36,796 bases of DNA. Origin: Desemzia incerta. Lineage in GTDB: Bacteria > Bacillota > Bacilli > Lactobacillales > Carnobacteriaceae. The position numbers were made by a program, and so were the translations under genes. Below the pieces are notes generated by a model that saw nothing but the letters and a program-made list of their open reading frames with translations, did not search any database and was not told the DNA's origin. The stretch spans positions 1 through 36,796 of the forward strand of contig NZ_FOXW01000011.1 in assembly GCF_900115825.1 (NCBI RefSeq), written 5' to 3'. Of this stretch, positions 1-10,743 are shown in pieces (position 1 is the stretch's first letter; every line of letters begins with the position of its first letter).

Positions 1-160
<160 letters not shown>

Positions 161-345
161 GTCGTCACCCGAAGGTGACTGCTTAATGATGCTTGAAGCT
201 CATTAATTGATTGCTAGCGAATAATTATTCACTAATGTTGTTGTTTCGGCACTTGCCGAAACTCCTTACACGTTTGGTTCGTCTTACTTTGTTTAGTTTT
301 CAAAGGTCTAATTTCGTGTTGCGCTGTCGTTTTGACAACTTCTAA

Positions 346-374
346 ATAATACCAGATGTTTAACTGTTCGTCAA
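346..374 (-). promoter_or_regulatory. rrn promoter P2
   Basis: On the minus strand, -35 TTGACG (369-374) and -10 TATTAT (346-351) are separated by exactly 17 bp. An A/T-rich run lies directly upstream (375-412) and could act as an UP element. The promoter is about 185 bp before the 16S gene, which is normal for a ribosomal leader. The leader (161-345) has no open frame and carries a TTTGAAAACTAAACAAAG motif near 284-304, of the kind seen in many Firmicutes rrn leaders. Confidence 0.85.
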
Positions 375-442
375 CAACTTTTTTACACTTTTTTTAAAAA
401 TGTTTTTTTAGAATTTGTCGTTCTGTCTCAGCGACATGTACT

Positions 443-471
443 AATATACCACCCTGATAAGGTTTCGTCAA
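443..471 (-). promoter_or_regulatory. rrn promoter P1
   Basis: A second sigma-A promoter sits 97 bp upstream of P2 with the same design: -35 TTGACG (466-471), 17-bp spacer, -10 TATATT (443-448), preceded by an A-rich stretch on the minus strand. The tandem arrangement is typical of rRNA operons in low-GC Gram-positives. The two core promoters share the -35 sequence and the last two spacer bases (GG), but differ in the rest of the spacer. Confidence 0.8.
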
Positions 472-690
472 ACAAATTCTTTCATTTTTTTTACTTTTTT
501 CAGATTTCTGAACATTAAATTTAAAATCTGATTTTTTCTCCCTTTTTCTTTTATTTAAAACGAATAATCCTATTCTGGTACAACTCAACATTCGTTTATC
601 TCTTTTAGTTCGCAGTGAATGGTCAATTTGTTTATCTATCCAATACTATGTATTTTTACTCAATTGAATTGATTACCTGATTATACAGAA

Positions 691-718
691 AGAAGGAGCA
701 GCCTCTGCTGCTCCTTCT
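691..718 (-). terminator. Terminator after the AI-2E family permease gene
   Basis: A perfect 11-bp stem (AGAAGGAGCAG 691-701 with CTGCTCCTTCT 708-718) and a 6-nt loop lie about 37 bp past the stop codon. On the minus strand it is followed by TTTCTGTAT, a short U-rich tail. It insulates the rrn promoters from the upstream gene. Confidence 0.75.
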
Positions 719-754
719 GCATCTATTATATTGTGCTAAAGCACGCTTCAGTCT

Positions 755-1951
755 TTATTTACTCTCTTCGTCTTCTTGATAAGTACTTGGAGAGAATTCT
801 ACGTTTTCGTATTCGCCCGCTTCATCAGCGTAGTAACGATTGTATCGTTGTTTGAATTTGCGGAAGATGAAGGTAACAACGACTCTACTGATCGCATAAA
901 TCGGAACTCCTAGTATCAACCCGACTAACCCTAATAGTTCACCTAGTACCAGCAAAACAATAATGATAGTTAATGGATGGATTTTCAAGTTTTTCCCCAT
1001 AACGTTTGGTTCAACAAAATTTCCATCTACAAATTGTACAACTAGCCAAACAATGATCAGTTTAACTAACATGAACCATGAGGTAGTTAACGCAATAATA
1101 ACTGCGGGAACCATGGCCAATGTAGCACCGATATAAGGTATAACGCTTGTAACGCTTGTAACACTGGCTACAATAGCTAATATTCCTGCATAGTCCAACC
1201 CAATAATAGTAAAACCAATAAACATCATAATACCAAGGAATAATGAGATCGTTAGTTGACCTTTGACATAAGATCCTACTTGGTCTGCAATGATTAATCC
1301 TAAATCACGAGTTTCTTTACGATATTTCGGCGGAATGACTTTCATCACATAGCTGAAGAATTTTTTGTCGTCTTTCAATAGGAAGAATAAGATAATTGGG
1401 AAAGTTACCATGATCACAACAAAATTAGACACTGTAGAGACTACCGTAGATATTCCTGATACAGCAGTTGTCAGATAATCAACAATATTGCTAGGTAATT
1501 CTCCTATCCATCCGTTAAACCATTCAATCACATTGTTAGCTGTATCTTCAAAAACTGAATTGTCCGTCCACCCCATAATAGTTGCGCCGATGTTGTCCAC
1601 ATATTCTGGAAAAGCTACTACAAACTGAGTCACTTGTTCGCTAATATAAGGCACCACCAAAAATATCAACCCTACTAAAGCACCAATCAATACTAAAAAC
1701 AGAAGAATAACTCCCCACACTCGTTTTAAACGATGCTTTTCCAACCAGTCAATTAGCGGGTTGAATAAAAAATAAGTCAACACAGCTAAAATGACTGGTG
1801 CTACTATAGAAGAAAAGAAAACCAGCAGCGGTTCAAAAACAAAACTTATCTGATCATAAATAAAAATCAATATTCCAATCATAATGGCTACTCCTAGTGT
1901 GAACAACAGGTTCTTTCCACCCAGAAAGGAAATATACTTCGAGTCTTTCAT
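755..1951 (-). CDS. AI-2E family transporter (PerM/YtvI-like membrane protein)
   Basis: The 398-residue polytopic membrane protein has about eight hydrophobic segments: two near the N-terminus (about 14-65), one near 75-100, a soluble loop at about 105-150, and a C-terminal membrane block (about 150-365) containing the family-typical PYIGATLAMVPA stretch. The tail is charged and acidic (EYENVEF...DEESK). Members of this superfamily have been linked to autoinducer-2 export, Na+/H+ exchange and other substrates, so the substrate here is unknown. The ATG has an upstream GAGGAG about 10 bases away. It is a single-gene unit with its own upstream promoter (2138-2167) and downstream hairpin. The length is slightly above the usual 340-390 residues because of the tail. 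Confidence 0.85.
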   Translation of the reverse strand: MKDSKYISFLGGKNLLFTLGVAIMIGILIFIYDQISFVFEPLLVFFSSIVAPVILAVLTYFLFNPLIDWLEKHRLKRVWGVILLFLVLIGALVGLIFLVVPYISEQVTQFVVAFPEYVDNIGATIMGWTDNSVFEDTANNVIEWFNGWIGELPSNIVDYLTTAVSGISTVVSTVSNFVVIMVTFPIILFFLLKDDKKFFSYVMKVIPPKYRKETRDLGLIIADQVGSYVKGQLTISLFLGIMMFIGFTIIGLDYAGILAIVASVTSVTSVIPYIGATLAMVPAVIIALTTSWFMLVKLIIVWLVVQFVDGNFVEPNVMGKNLKIHPLTIIIVLLVLGELLGLVGLILGVPIYAISRVVVTFIFRKFKQRYNRYYADEAGEYENVEFSPSTYQEDEESK

Positions 1952-2028
1952 AGTTTATACACTCCTCATCTTTTATGTCTATTCTATACTTAAAGGAGAG
2001 CTCTTGAAGAAACGCACCTGTCTTTTCT

Positions 2029-2115
2029 TTACCTTCTCTGATTTGAAGTTGGTACAGACAATGCTTCCATTATTATGTACGTCCGTTGATAGTCATGACG
2101 TTTGTTTATCTTCAT
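2029..2115 (-). CDS. Candidate 28-residue leader peptide upstream of the AI-2E family gene
   Basis: An ATG at 2115-2113 is preceded by a near-perfect AAAGGAG ribosome site with a 9-nt gap. It opens 28 codons ending in TAA. The peptide starts MKINKRHDYQ and ends TSNQRR: basic, with no membrane segment. It sits about 25 bp downstream of a good promoter and 77 bp before the AI-2E family ATG, so it would be the first translated frame of that transcript. I do not recognise the peptide. It could be a regulatory leader, an independent small protein or chance. The strong ribosome site is the main support. Confidence 0.4.
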   Translation of the reverse strand: MKINKRHDYQRTYIIMEALSVPTSNQRR

Positions 2116-2137
2116 TAAGTACTTCTCCTTTACATGC

Positions 2138-2167
2138 ATTATACTATGTTTCTTTATGATCTGTGAA
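2138..2167 (-). promoter_or_regulatory. Promoter for the AI-2E family gene and small leader ORF
   Basis: Minus-strand -35 TTCACA (2162-2167), 18-bp spacer, and a consensus -10 TATAAT (2138-2143). It leaves a leader of roughly 180 nt before the AI-2E start codon, with the 28-codon frame inside it. Confidence 0.65.
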
Positions 2168-2191
2168 CAAATCACCTTATCCTCGTAACCG

Positions 2192-2224
2192 CAAAAAAAA
2201 TAACCAAGACAAAAGCGTCTTGGT
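2192..2224 (-). terminator. lysS terminator
   Basis: An 8-bp stem (ACCAAGAC 2203-2210 with GTCTTGGT 2217-2224) with loop AAAAGC. On the minus strand it is followed by TTATTTTTTTT. It begins 10 bp past the lysS stop codon. Confidence 0.85.
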
Positions 2225-2234
2225 CATTTATATT

Positions 2235-3761
<1,527 letters not shown>

Positions 3762-3876
3762 TCAGCTCTCTCTTTATCATGCCAAGAGTGCGCAAAAAAA
3801 GCAAGGCAATTAGTGACTTAACCCCCTAACGCCCTAACTTTTTCGTTTAACATACTTAACGATTTTCATACGATAT

Positions 3877-3906
3877 ATGATAACACATTTGCATACAGTT
3901 TGGAAA
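3877..3906 (-). promoter_or_regulatory. Possible lysS promoter
   Basis: Minus-strand extended -10 TGTTATCAT (TATCAT at 3877-3882) with a weak -35 TTTCCA (3901-3906) and an 18-bp spacer. It leaves a 140-nt leader before lysS. I saw no T-box features in that leader. Confidence 0.4.
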
Positions 3907-3956
3907 GAACCGTTATTTTGAAGAATGTGTGACTTATAGTTAAGTTAAGTCAAACT

Positions 3957-3998
3957 TCAAAAACAAAAGAGGCAAAACCTATATGGCTTTGCCTCTTT
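3957..3998 (-). terminator. cysK terminator
   Basis: An 11-bp perfect stem (AAAGAGGCAAA 3966-3976 with TTTGCCTCTTT 3988-3998). On the minus strand it runs into TTTTGTTTTTGAA. It lies 10 bp after the cysK stop. Confidence 0.88.
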
Positions 3999-4008
3999 GT
4001 CAATCTTT

Positions 4009-4938
4009 TTATTGTTCTACGTTAAAAACTCCAGTAGACAGGTAGCGCTCACCATTATCCGGAGCAACCGTTACAACTCGTTGACTACTTTTCATTGTTT
4101 TAGCTACGTCAATGGCTGCTTTGATCGCTGCACCAGAAGATGGTCCAACTAATAACCCTTCTTCTTTCGCCAGACGTCTAGCCATTTCGGCTGCTTCTGC
4201 ACTCGTTACTTTTACTACTTTATCATATAAAACAGTATCTAATACATTTGGCACAAAACCAGTACCGATACCTTGGATTTTATGCGAACCAGGATCTTCA
4301 CCACTTAACACAGCTGATTCCGCTGGTTCAACGGCATAAATCGTAATATCTGGGTCAACATTTTTCAAGACTTTACCAGCTCCTGTCAATGTTCCACCAG
4401 TACCTACTCCTGCCACAAAAGCATCAGGTGCTTCACCATTGAAGGCTTCTAAAATTTCTGGACCAGTTGTTGCTGCGTGAACTGCGGGGTTAGCTAAATT
4501 ATCGAACTGCATTGGCATAAAGTAGCCGTCTTGTTCTGCCAATTCTTTTGCTTTAGCAATAGAGGCTTTGATACCGTCAGCTCCTGGAGTTAACAATAAT
4601 TCTGCGCCATAAGCTTGTGCTAATTGACGTCGTTCCATGCTCATTGTGTCAGGCATGACGATCAATACTTTGTAACCTTTAGCAGCACCAATCATAGATA
4701 AACCTACACCTGTGTTTCCACTAGTCGGTTCTACGATAGTATCGCCTTTTTTTAATTTACCTTCTTGTTCAGCTACTTCGATCATATTTAATGCGATACG
4801 GTCTTTGACACTTCCGCCCGGATTAAATGATTCTAATTTCACATATACTTCCGCAGCATCAGGTGGTGCCACTTTTGTTAATCTTAATAGAGGTGTTTCT
4901 CCAATCAAATCTGAAATTGAATGAACTACTTTTACCAT
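4009..4938 (-). CDS. cysK: Cysteine synthase A (O-acetylserine sulfhydrylase)
   Basis: The 309-residue fold-type II PLP enzyme makes cysteine from O-acetylserine and sulfide. The Schiff-base lysine is K45 in GGSVKDRIA. The substrate-binding loop [11 protein letters not shown] follows, then the phosphate-binding [10 protein letters not shown], and the PLP-ring-contacting PSSGAA near the C-terminus. It has the normal length of the family and the typical ending GERYLST. The ATG has an AGGAGG about 7 bases upstream. The gene is its own transcription unit between hslO and lysS. Upstream lies the 51-bp-period dyad array at 5053-5222. Confidence 0.95.
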   Translation of the reverse strand: MVKVVHSISDLIGETPLLRLTKVAPPDAAEVYVKLESFNPGGSVKDRIALNMIEVAEQEGKLKKGDTIVEPTSGNTGVGLSMIGAAKGYKVLIVMPDTMSMERRQLAQAYGAELLLTPGADGIKASIAKAKELAEQDGYFMPMQFDNLANPAVHAATTGPEILEAFNGEAPDAFVAGVGTGGTLTGAGKVLKNVDPDITIYAVEPAESAVLSGEDPGSHKIQGIGTGFVPNVLDTVLYDKVVKVTSAEAAEMARRLAKEEGLLVGPSSGAAIKAAIDVAKTMKSSQRVVTVAPDNGERYLSTGVFNVEQ

Positions 4939-4997
4939 ATACGTAAAGCCTCCTAATTTTCGCTATTCTTCTTACTTTTTGTAGGGTTCTCCCAATA

Positions 4998-5026
4998 AGT
5001 TTAACGCTTTTATTTTTCAATTGCAA
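4998..5026 (-). promoter_or_regulatory. Probable cysK promoter
   Basis: Minus-strand -35 TTGCAA (5021-5026), 17-bp spacer, -10 TAAACT (4998-5003), about 60 bp before the cysK ATG. It lies between the gene and the dyad array, so the array would be just upstream of the promoter. Confidence 0.45.
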
Positions 5027-5052
5027 CAATTTAAAATTCGGCAAGAGAATTT

Positions 5053-5222
5053 AGCTCAATTCCTTTTGCGTGACGAAATTGAGCTGCTATCCTTCAAAAG
5101 GGAACGCAAATATTCGTTGCGTTACATTAACGTACCTTTTCTGCCCAAAACGGAACGCAACCTACTTTTGCGTCCCTTTTTTTCACTTTTCACCCCAATT
5201 ACGGCACGCAAATCACCTTGCG
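5053..5222. repeat. Dyad array 1: ACGCAA-N7-TTGCGT, 51-bp period
   Basis: ACGCAA occurs at 5104, 5155 and 5206, exactly 51 bp apart. Its reverse complement TTGCGT begins 13 bp later in the first two units (5117, 5168). In the third the right arm is shifted by one base and ends TTGCGA (5218). A further right arm TTGCGT is at 5066, again 51 bp before 5117, so a degenerate unit precedes. Segments between dyads are T-rich on the + strand and resemble each other (TACCTTTT followed by CCCAAAAC in one unit). In the degenerate unit a separate 9-bp inverted repeat (AGCTCAATT 5054-5062 with AATTGAGCT 5077-5085) brackets the TTGCGT. The array lies between the hslO terminator and the cysK promoter. No coding frame is credible here. 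Confidence 0.8.
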
Positions 5223-5239
5223 ACCAGCCAAATCCTCTA

Positions 5240-5293
5240 AAAACAAAAAAAACTGCTGAAAAGCACCCTCATTAAGGGTCTTTTCAACAGTTT
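5240..5293 (-). terminator. hslO terminator
   Basis: A long, nearly perfect stem (AAACTGCTGAAAAG 5250-5263 region paired with CTTTTCAACAGTTT ending at 5293, closed by CCCT/AGGG). On the minus strand it is followed by TTTTTTTTGTTTTT. It starts about 15 bp after the hslO stop. Confidence 0.88.
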
Positions 5294-5308
5294 ATAGAAT
5301 GCTTATTT

Positions 5309-6184
5309 TTAAGCGTTCGCTTTTAAGTCTTCTAATTCTTGTTCTGAGTAGTGGTATTTATTTCCACAGAAGTGGCATACCGCTTCAGCGCCATGATCTT
5401 CAGTAATCATTTCATCGATTTCTTTTTTACCTAAAGAAACGATTGCACCAGCAAAACGATCTTTAGAACAGTCACATTCAAAAGAAATTGGCATTTTATC
5501 CAACACTTTTGCATTTCCTTCACCGACTAAACGATCAAGGATTCCTTCAGGAGTTTCTCCGTTTTCCATCAAACGAGACACCATTGGGATGTTTTCGATA
5601 GCTTTTTCGATAGCTGTGATTGTTTCTTCTGTAGCTCCAGGCATAACTTGAATCATGAATCCTCCAGCTGCTTTGATTGACTCATCAGTGTCTACTAATA
5701 CACTCAAACCAAATGCTGATGGTGTTTGTTCACTGGTTGCCATGTAGTACGTAAAGTCCTCAGCTAATTCTCCACTGATCAACGGAACTTGTCCAGAAAA
5801 GGCTTCTTTTAATCCTAGATCTTTCGTGATCGTCAATGTCCCTTCAGTACCTACAGCACCTCGAACATCGATTTTTCCTTTTTCATTCAACGGAAGGCTT
5901 ACTTTAGGATTGGCAATGTATCCTTTTACCGTTCCTTTTCCGTTACTGTCAGCAACAATGTGTCCCGTTGGACCGTTACCTTCAATTTTAACCGTTAATT
6001 TTTCATCGCCTTTTACCGTTGCTCCTAGTAAAAGAGCTCCTACCATCGTACGACCTAATGCTGCTGAAGAAGCACTCCATGTGTCATGACGACGTTGAGC
6101 TTCTGCAACTGTTTCAGTAGCATCGATTGTAAATACACGGATTTGGCCATCATAACATACACTCTTTAATAAATAGTCTGACAT
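5309..6184 (-). CDS. hslO: Redox-regulated chaperone Hsp33
   Basis: The 291-residue cytosolic holdase is activated by oxidative stress: its zinc-bound cysteines form disulfides and the C-terminal domain unfolds. The four zinc cysteines are present as CDC (237, 239) and CHFC (270, 273) in the C-terminal redox switch. The N-terminal domain has the family's typical YLMATSEQ-type stretch ([19 protein letters not shown]). The start codon has a modest AGGGA upstream. It follows ftsH with a hairpin between them, so it may be transcribed partly from ftsH readthrough. No CtsR-like site was seen in front of this gene. Confidence 0.95.
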   Translation of the reverse strand: MSDYLLKSVCYDGQIRVFTIDATETVAEAQRRHDTWSASSAALGRTMVGALLLGATVKGDEKLTVKIEGNGPTGHIVADSNGKGTVKGYIANPKVSLPLNEKGKIDVRGAVGTEGTLTITKDLGLKEAFSGQVPLISGELAEDFTYYMATSEQTPSAFGLSVLVDTDESIKAAGGFMIQVMPGATEETITAIEKAIENIPMVSRLMENGETPEGILDRLVGEGNAKVLDKMPISFECDCSKDRFAGAIVSLGKKEIDEMITEDHGAEAVCHFCGNKYHYSEQELEDLKANA

Positions 6185-6228
6185 TCATTTCCCTACTTTC
6201 TATTCGTTTGCATTCTCATTCAGTATGA

Positions 6229-6260
6229 AAGAGGGTTGCGGAATTTCCCGCAACCCTCTT
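6229..6260 (-). terminator. Hairpin between ftsH and hslO
   Basis: AAGAGGGTTGCGG pairs with CCGCAACCCTCTT around an AATTTC loop. The stem is strong, but the minus-strand U-tail is short (CTCTTTC). On the + strand a CCTTTTT follows. It may be a leaky terminator or attenuator between ftsH and hslO. Confidence 0.6.
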
Positions 6261-6302
6261 CCTTTTTGTAAGGACAGTATACCATCCTACTTTATGCTTT
6301 GT

Positions 6303-8492
6303 CTACTGTTTAGGGGAATCTTGTTTGTCCTCTTCATCAGGAACGTCATTGCCTTGAGTTGTCAATGCCGTGTCGTCACCTTGTGAAGATTCCTCTTTTT
6401 CATCTTCGCCTAATTCTTTTTTAGCTTCTTCAACAAGTTTTTCAGGATCTTCCTGTGCTTCTTGTCCTTGAGCTCTCGCTTGCTGCTCACGTTCTTTTTC
6501 TTTTTGTTCGCGAGCTCTCTTGATTTCTTCAAAAGATAAACCTTCTCCTTCACGTTTTTCACGTGGGAACTCTTCGTCTTCTGTTACAGGAGGCATTTCC
6601 CCTGTTTCAAATAGACTCTTGATTGTGCGTTCATCTAATGTTTCTAATTCAAGCAGTTTTTCAGCGATCAATTTCAACTCTTGTGCATGCTCTTCAAGAA
6701 TTCTGCGCGCTTCAGTGTGCGCTTCATTCATGATCGCCAATACTTCTTGGTCGATTTGGTAAGCAATTTGTTCAGAGTAGCCTTTCGTACTTCCGTAGTC
6801 ACGTCCCAAGAATACTTGGTTGTTTCCTTCGTATTGTACGGTACCCAATTTATCACTCATACCATATTCTGTTACCATGCTGCGAGCCAATTGAGTAGCT
6901 TGTTGGAAGTCATTACTTGCTCCAGAAGATTTAGAGTTGAAGATCATTTCTTCAGCTACACGTCCTCCAAGCAATCCAACGATTTGTTCTGTCATTTCTT
7001 TTTTCGTCATCAAGAAGCGATCTTCTTTAGGTAACATGATAGCATATCCGCCAGCACGCCCACGTGGTACGATCGTAACTTTATGAACGACACGAGCATC
7101 ATTCAATACCATACCAACGATAGTATGTCCCGCTTCATGGTAAGCAACCATAGAGCGTTCAGTTTTACTGATGACACGGTCTTTCTTAGCAGGACCAGCA
7201 ATAACACGGTCTTGCGCTTCATCGATGTCTAATGCATCAATAGATTTTTTGTTTCTACGAGCAGCTACTAAAGCCGCTTCGTTCAACAAGTTTTCCAAAT
7301 CTGCTCCGGCAAATCCTGGTGTTTGTCTTGCAACAACACCTAGGTCCACATCAGCAGCTAATGGTTTGTTTTTCGCATGTACTTTTAGAATAGCTTCACG
7401 TTCTTTAACGTCTGGACGACCAACCATGATTTGACGGTCAAAACGGCCTGGACGAAGTAAAGCCGGGTCTAATACGTCTGCACGGTTTGTTGCTGCAATA
7501 ACGATGATTCCTTCATTTCCAGAGAAACCATCCATTTCAACAAGCAATTGGTTCAGTGTTTGTTCACGTTCATCGTGTCCGCCGCCCATACCGGCTCCAC
7601 GTTGACGACCTACAGCATCGATCTCATCGATAAAGATGATCGCTGGTGCATTTTTCTTAGCTGTCTCAAACAAGTCACGTACACGGCTTGCCCCAACCCC
7701 AACGAACATTTCTACGAATTCAGAACCTGAAATCGAGTAGAATGGTACTCCTGCTTCACCGGCAACGGCTTTAGCAAGCAATGTCTTACCTGTACCTGGA
7801 GGTCCTTCTAGTAATACCCCTGCAGGAATACGTGCACCTAAATTAGCGAAACGTCTTGGATCTTTTAAGAACTCGACTACTTCTACTAATTCTTCTTTTT
7901 CTTCTTCTGCTCCAGCTACATCTGAAAAGCGTACTTTACTTGCTTTAGTATCAGCTTCTTTAGCTTTTGATTTTCCAAAGTTCATGACGCCTCGGCCGCC
8001 TTGGCCTCCGCCGCCTTGTCCGCTTTGTCCCATCATCATGTAAATGAAGAAGATAAAAATAACTAGCGGCAATACAGATATCAATAGCGTTACCCAAACG
8101 CCAGATGACTCTTCTTGTATTGGAGTTACTTCAATATTATTTTCTTTTGACAGATCCCAGATTTCTGAGATCATTGGATCATTTTGTAAAACAGTTGTCG
8201 TAAAGTTTGTTACTTCTGAATCGCTTGTTCCAAGAATCGGAATATCACTTTGTTCTGATTCCTCTACTGGCTGTTCATCACGGTATGACCCTGTGATGGT
8301 ATAAACTCCAGCAGTTGGTTGCATGGTAAATGATTTGATTTCATTACTTTCCAATTGTGTTATAAATTCACTTGCGGAAATACCTTGGCTTTGCTCATTA
8401 GAGTTTCCTCCAGTTGCCCAAGATACGATTCCGATGATTCCGATAAACACTATGGCGTAAAAAATCCCATTTTTCAAGAATCCTTTTTTCAC
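6303..8492 (-). CDS. ftsH: ATP-dependent zinc metalloprotease FtsH
   Basis: Membrane-anchored AAA+ protease of about 729 residues. TM1 spans about 8-26, an extracytoplasmic domain follows, TM2 spans about 134-154, then a Gly-rich linker. The AAA domain has Walker A GPPGTGKT (about 230-237), Walker B IIFIDEID and a second-region-of-homology ATNR...RPGRFDR. The zinc site HEAGH is at about 452-456. The C-terminal tail is long, charged and Gln/Glu-rich. I choose GTG at 8492 over the in-frame ATG at 8516: GGGAGG lies 8 bases before the GTG, the ATG has no ribosome site, and family proteins begin with KK-x(4)-N just before TM1. A CtsR-type operator covers its promoter, so heat and protein stress should induce it. 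Confidence 0.95.
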   Translation of the reverse strand: MKKGFLKNGIFYAIVFIGIIGIVSWATGGNSNEQSQGISASEFITQLESNEIKSFTMQPTAGVYTITGSYRDEQPVEESEQSDIPILGTSDSEVTNFTTTVLQNDPMISEIWDLSKENNIEVTPIQEESSGVWVTLLISVLPLVIFIFFIYMMMGQSGQGGGGQGGRGVMNFGKSKAKEADTKASKVRFSDVAGAEEEKEELVEVVEFLKDPRRFANLGARIPAGVLLEGPPGTGKTLLAKAVAGEAGVPFYSISGSEFVEMFVGVGASRVRDLFETAKKNAPAIIFIDEIDAVGRQRGAGMGGGHDEREQTLNQLLVEMDGFSGNEGIIVIAATNRADVLDPALLRPGRFDRQIMVGRPDVKEREAILKVHAKNKPLAADVDLGVVARQTPGFAGADLENLLNEAALVAARRNKKSIDALDIDEAQDRVIAGPAKKDRVISKTERSMVAYHEAGHTIVGMVLNDARVVHKVTIVPRGRAGGYAIMLPKEDRFLMTKKEMTEQIVGLLGGRVAEEMIFNSKSSGASNDFQQATQLARSMVTEYGMSDKLGTVQYEGNNQVFLGRDYGSTKGYSEQIAYQIDQEVLAIMNEAHTEARRILEEHAQELKLIAEKLLELETLDERTIKSLFETGEMPPVTEDEEFPREKREGEGLSFEEIKRAREQKEKEREQQARAQGQEAQEDPEKLVEEAKKELGEDEKEESSQGDDTALTTQGNDVPDEEDKQDSPKQ

Positions 8493-8563
8493 ACAGTCGA
8501 CCTCCCTTACTTTCATTCCATTTTTTTCATTATTTCCCTATTTATTGCGACTGAATCTACTTT

Positions 8564-8593
8564 ATCATATCATATTTGACCATACTTGACCAA
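8564..8593 (-). promoter_or_regulatory. ftsH promoter
   Basis: Minus-strand -35 TTGGTC (8588-8593), 18-bp spacer, -10 TATGAT (8564-8569), about 70 bp before the GTG start. It overlaps the CtsR-like heptad repeat at 8575-8591. Confidence 0.55.
8575..8591 (-). promoter_or_regulatory. CtsR operator in front of ftsH
   Basis: The minus strand reads GGTCAAG-TAT-GGTCAAA. This is the direct heptad repeat GGTCAAA-NAN-GGTCAAA bound by the class III heat-shock repressor CtsR, with one mismatch at the last base of the first heptad. It sits across the -35/spacer of the ftsH promoter, where a repressor would block polymerase. CtsR control of ftsH is known in some lactobacilli and oenococci but not in B. 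subtilis. Confidence 0.75.
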
Positions 8594-8599
8594 ATCTTT

Positions 8600-9136
8600 T
8601 TACTCGTAAATCTCTGGTTTTAATACTCCAATATAAGGAAGGTTGCGGTAATGTTCGATGAAGTCTAAACCGTATCCTACTACAAATTCGTTTGGCACCA
8701 AGAAACCAACATAATCAGCTTCCAGTGGTACAACACGACCTTCTGGCTTGTCTAACAACGTAACGATCTTGATGGATTTTGCTTTGCGGTATTTGAACAT
8801 ATCAATGATGTAAGATAACGTACGTCCGCTATCGATGATGTCTTCCACGATTAAAATATTGCGTCCTTCTACATTCGTATCCAAGTCTTTCAAGATTTTG
8901 ACCTCTCCAGAAGAAACCATAGCACTTCCATAACTAGAGACATCCATGAAATCCATTTCCAATTTCACGTCCATTGCTTTCGTCAAATCAGATAAAAATG
9001 GGATAGCGCCTTTTAAAATCCCAACTACAAGAGGGTTTTTGTCTTTATATTCTGCGCTCAATTCTGCTCCCAACTCTTGTGTTCTTTTCTGTATTTCTTC
9101 TTCAGACACTAGAATTTTTTCGATATCGTTTTGCAT
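8600..9136 (-). CDS. hpt: Hypoxanthine(-guanine) phosphoribosyltransferase
   Basis: The 178-residue purine-salvage enzyme transfers phosphoribose from PRPP to hypoxanthine or guanine. The PRPP-binding motif [14 protein letters not shown] is intact at about 95-108, and the C-terminal part has the family's [19 protein letters not shown] block. It lies 17 bp after tilS, so the two are one transcript. The ATG has GGAGAA about 9 bases upstream. The tilS-hpt-ftsH order is conserved in Bacilli. Confidence 0.96.
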   Translation of the reverse strand: MQNDIEKILVSEEEIQKRTQELGAELSAEYKDKNPLVVGILKGAIPFLSDLTKAMDVKLEMDFMDVSSYGSAMVSSGEVKILKDLDTNVEGRNILIVEDIIDSGRTLSYIIDMFKYRKAKSIKIVTLLDKPEGRVVPLEADYVGFLVPNEFVVGYGLDFIEHYRNLPYIGVLKPEIYE

Positions 9137-9153
9137 AATAGTAAGTTCTCCTT

Positions 9154-10551
9154 TTAGCTCTCATTGCCGTTTTGGCTATGAATTAGTATGTACTGTATTG
9201 TATCAGTTTCCCGCTCAATAGACAATCTTGAATCTTTGTATCCCAGAAAACAAAGTACTTTCCCCTCGGCATCACACACGACTCTCAATTCGTCTCGCTG
9301 CTCGAGCGGAACTTTTTGATCAATCAGCACATCTTTGATTTTTTTGGTTCCTCCCGTACCCTTCAGCGACATCCGGTCTCCAGGTTGGCGTCGACGAATC
9401 ACCAGCGGAAGCTCGACACTGTCAGCATTCACCCACATTACCTTTTGATGCCCGATGTCTAAGAAAGTATCGGTTGTAAACAACCCTACTTTCCCTCCTT
9501 GCGGCAAATGAATCCATTCTCCTAAATGTAATTCTTTAGGTTCTTTCACTGAAACTTTGACTGATTCTGGTAAGGTAAAAAACAACGTATCATACCTTCG
9601 TTTCGCTATCCACTGTCCTGGTAAGTCAATTTGACCATTTGGATGCGGACTGATCAACAAGTCATGGACAGCTTGGATGTGCTGCCGTTGAAACAGGTGG
9701 TCTCCTTGTTGATAAACCATCATCAGCAACTCTTGCACGACCAATCGCTGAAGACTTTGATCCATTTCCAGATACCTAATTCGATCCAACTGAAGTCTTC
9801 CATCAGTCGTTTTCTTGCTGATGCGTTTCAATTGGCGTTGGACTTCTATTTGCGCAACAGCCAGAACATCTTGTAAATCAGTTGAAAAGTCAGAAAAATG
9901 CGGGACCAGTTGAGGATTTTCTTCTTTCAGCAGCGGAATCACTTGATTGCGGTAACGATTCCGGGTGTATACTGAACTTTGATTGGTCTCATCTTCAAAA
10001 TAGTGCAGCTGCTGTTCGTCACTGTATTGGTACAGTTGTTCTTTTGTATAAGGCAATAACGGTCTCACCAACAGTCCTGATGAAAAAGATCGAACGGCTT
10101 TGATACCCGCCATACTTTCTAATGACCCACCGCGTACCAACCGCATCAAGATGGTTTCTATCTGGTCGTCTCCATGATGAGCTGTCAACAAATGGGTAGC
10201 CTGCTGCTCAGCAAATACTGTTTTAAAAAAGGCATACCGGAATTCACGTGCAGCTTCTTCAGTAGAGGCTTTAGGATGTTGGCTGGTTTCCCATTTGGTC
10301 ATGAAAAAAGGGATCTCAGCTTGCTGGCAAAATTGTTCTAAAAAAACCGCTTCTTTAACAGAAGCTTCTCTGAGCTGGTGGTTGACATGAACTACTGCGA
10401 ACCATGGTTTCAGCTCTTTTGGCAGCCGCTTCATCAAATCCAGCAGCACCATCGAATCGACACCGCCAGATACAGCTAGCAACATTCGGGAACTTTTCTT
10501 CCAATAAAATTGTTTTTGACAAAGCTGTAAAAAATCTTTAAACAAATCCAT
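9154..10551 (-). CDS. tilS: tRNA(Ile)-lysidine synthetase
   Basis: TilS converts C34 of tRNA-Ile(CAU) to lysidine so that it reads AUA. At 465 residues, the N-terminal N-type ATP pyrophosphatase domain carries the PP-loop SGGVDS at 28-33 and a downstream [16 protein letters not shown] block. The C-terminal TilS domain has RRRQPGDRM...[13 protein letters not shown]. The frame stays open 23 codons upstream, but ATG at 10551 has GGAG 8 bases before it and gives the family's usual N-terminus. The next upstream gene is a dehydrogenase, not the divIC/S1-domain genes that precede tilS in many relatives. Confidence 0.95.
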   Translation of the reverse strand: MDLFKDFLQLCQKQFYWKKSSRMLLAVSGGVDSMVLLDLMKRLPKELKPWFAVVHVNHQLREASVKEAVFLEQFCQQAEIPFFMTKWETSQHPKASTEEAAREFRYAFFKTVFAEQQATHLLTAHHGDDQIETILMRLVRGGSLESMAGIKAVRSFSSGLLVRPLLPYTKEQLYQYSDEQQLHYFEDETNQSSVYTRNRYRNQVIPLLKEENPQLVPHFSDFSTDLQDVLAVAQIEVQRQLKRISKKTTDGRLQLDRIRYLEMDQSLQRLVVQELLMMVYQQGDHLFQRQHIQAVHDLLISPHPNGQIDLPGQWIAKRRYDTLFFTLPESVKVSVKEPKELHLGEWIHLPQGGKVGLFTTDTFLDIGHQKVMWVNADSVELPLVIRRRQPGDRMSLKGTGGTKKIKDVLIDQKVPLEQRDELRVVCDAEGKVLCFLGYKDSRLSIERETDTIQYILIHSQNGNES

Positions 10552-10585
10552 GGAACTAGCTCCTTTAAAAGATAATCTTATTTCT

Positions 10586-10614
10586 ATTATACCCATAGAA
10601 TACGAAGAATTTAA
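10586..10614 (-). promoter_or_regulatory. tilS-hpt promoter
   Basis: Minus-strand -10 TATAAT (10586-10591), 17-bp spacer, weak -35 TTAAAT (10609-10614), about 35 bp before the tilS ATG. Confidence 0.6.
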
Positions 10615-10691
10615 GAACAAATGCCCGAATTTTAAAATAAATTAAGATATCAGATTTTATTCTCTAAAAAATGGAGTTCAATCTCTACTTT

Positions 10692-10733
10692 CATTCAAAA
10701 AGAGGAACTTGATAATTTCAAGTTCCTCTTTTC
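10692..10733 (-). terminator. Terminator of the short-chain dehydrogenase gene
   Basis: A 14-bp stem (AAAAGAGGAACTTG 698-711 in local numbering, i.e. 10698-10711, with CAAGTTCCTCTTTT 10719-10732). On the minus strand the U-run TTTTTGAATG follows. It lies 11 bp after the stop codon. Confidence 0.88.
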
Positions 10734-10743
10734 AATCTATTAG

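Noticed and set aside
394-591. 65-codon frame on the minus strand in the rrn upstream region
   Set aside because: It overlaps the P1 promoter and the A/T-rich upstream sequence of both rrn promoters, has a Lys-rich low-complexity composition and no ribosome site.
5021-5275. 84-codon frame on the + strand across array 1
   Set aside because: It is only the open reading of the repeat units and of the hslO terminator, with no ribosome site or protein-like pattern.
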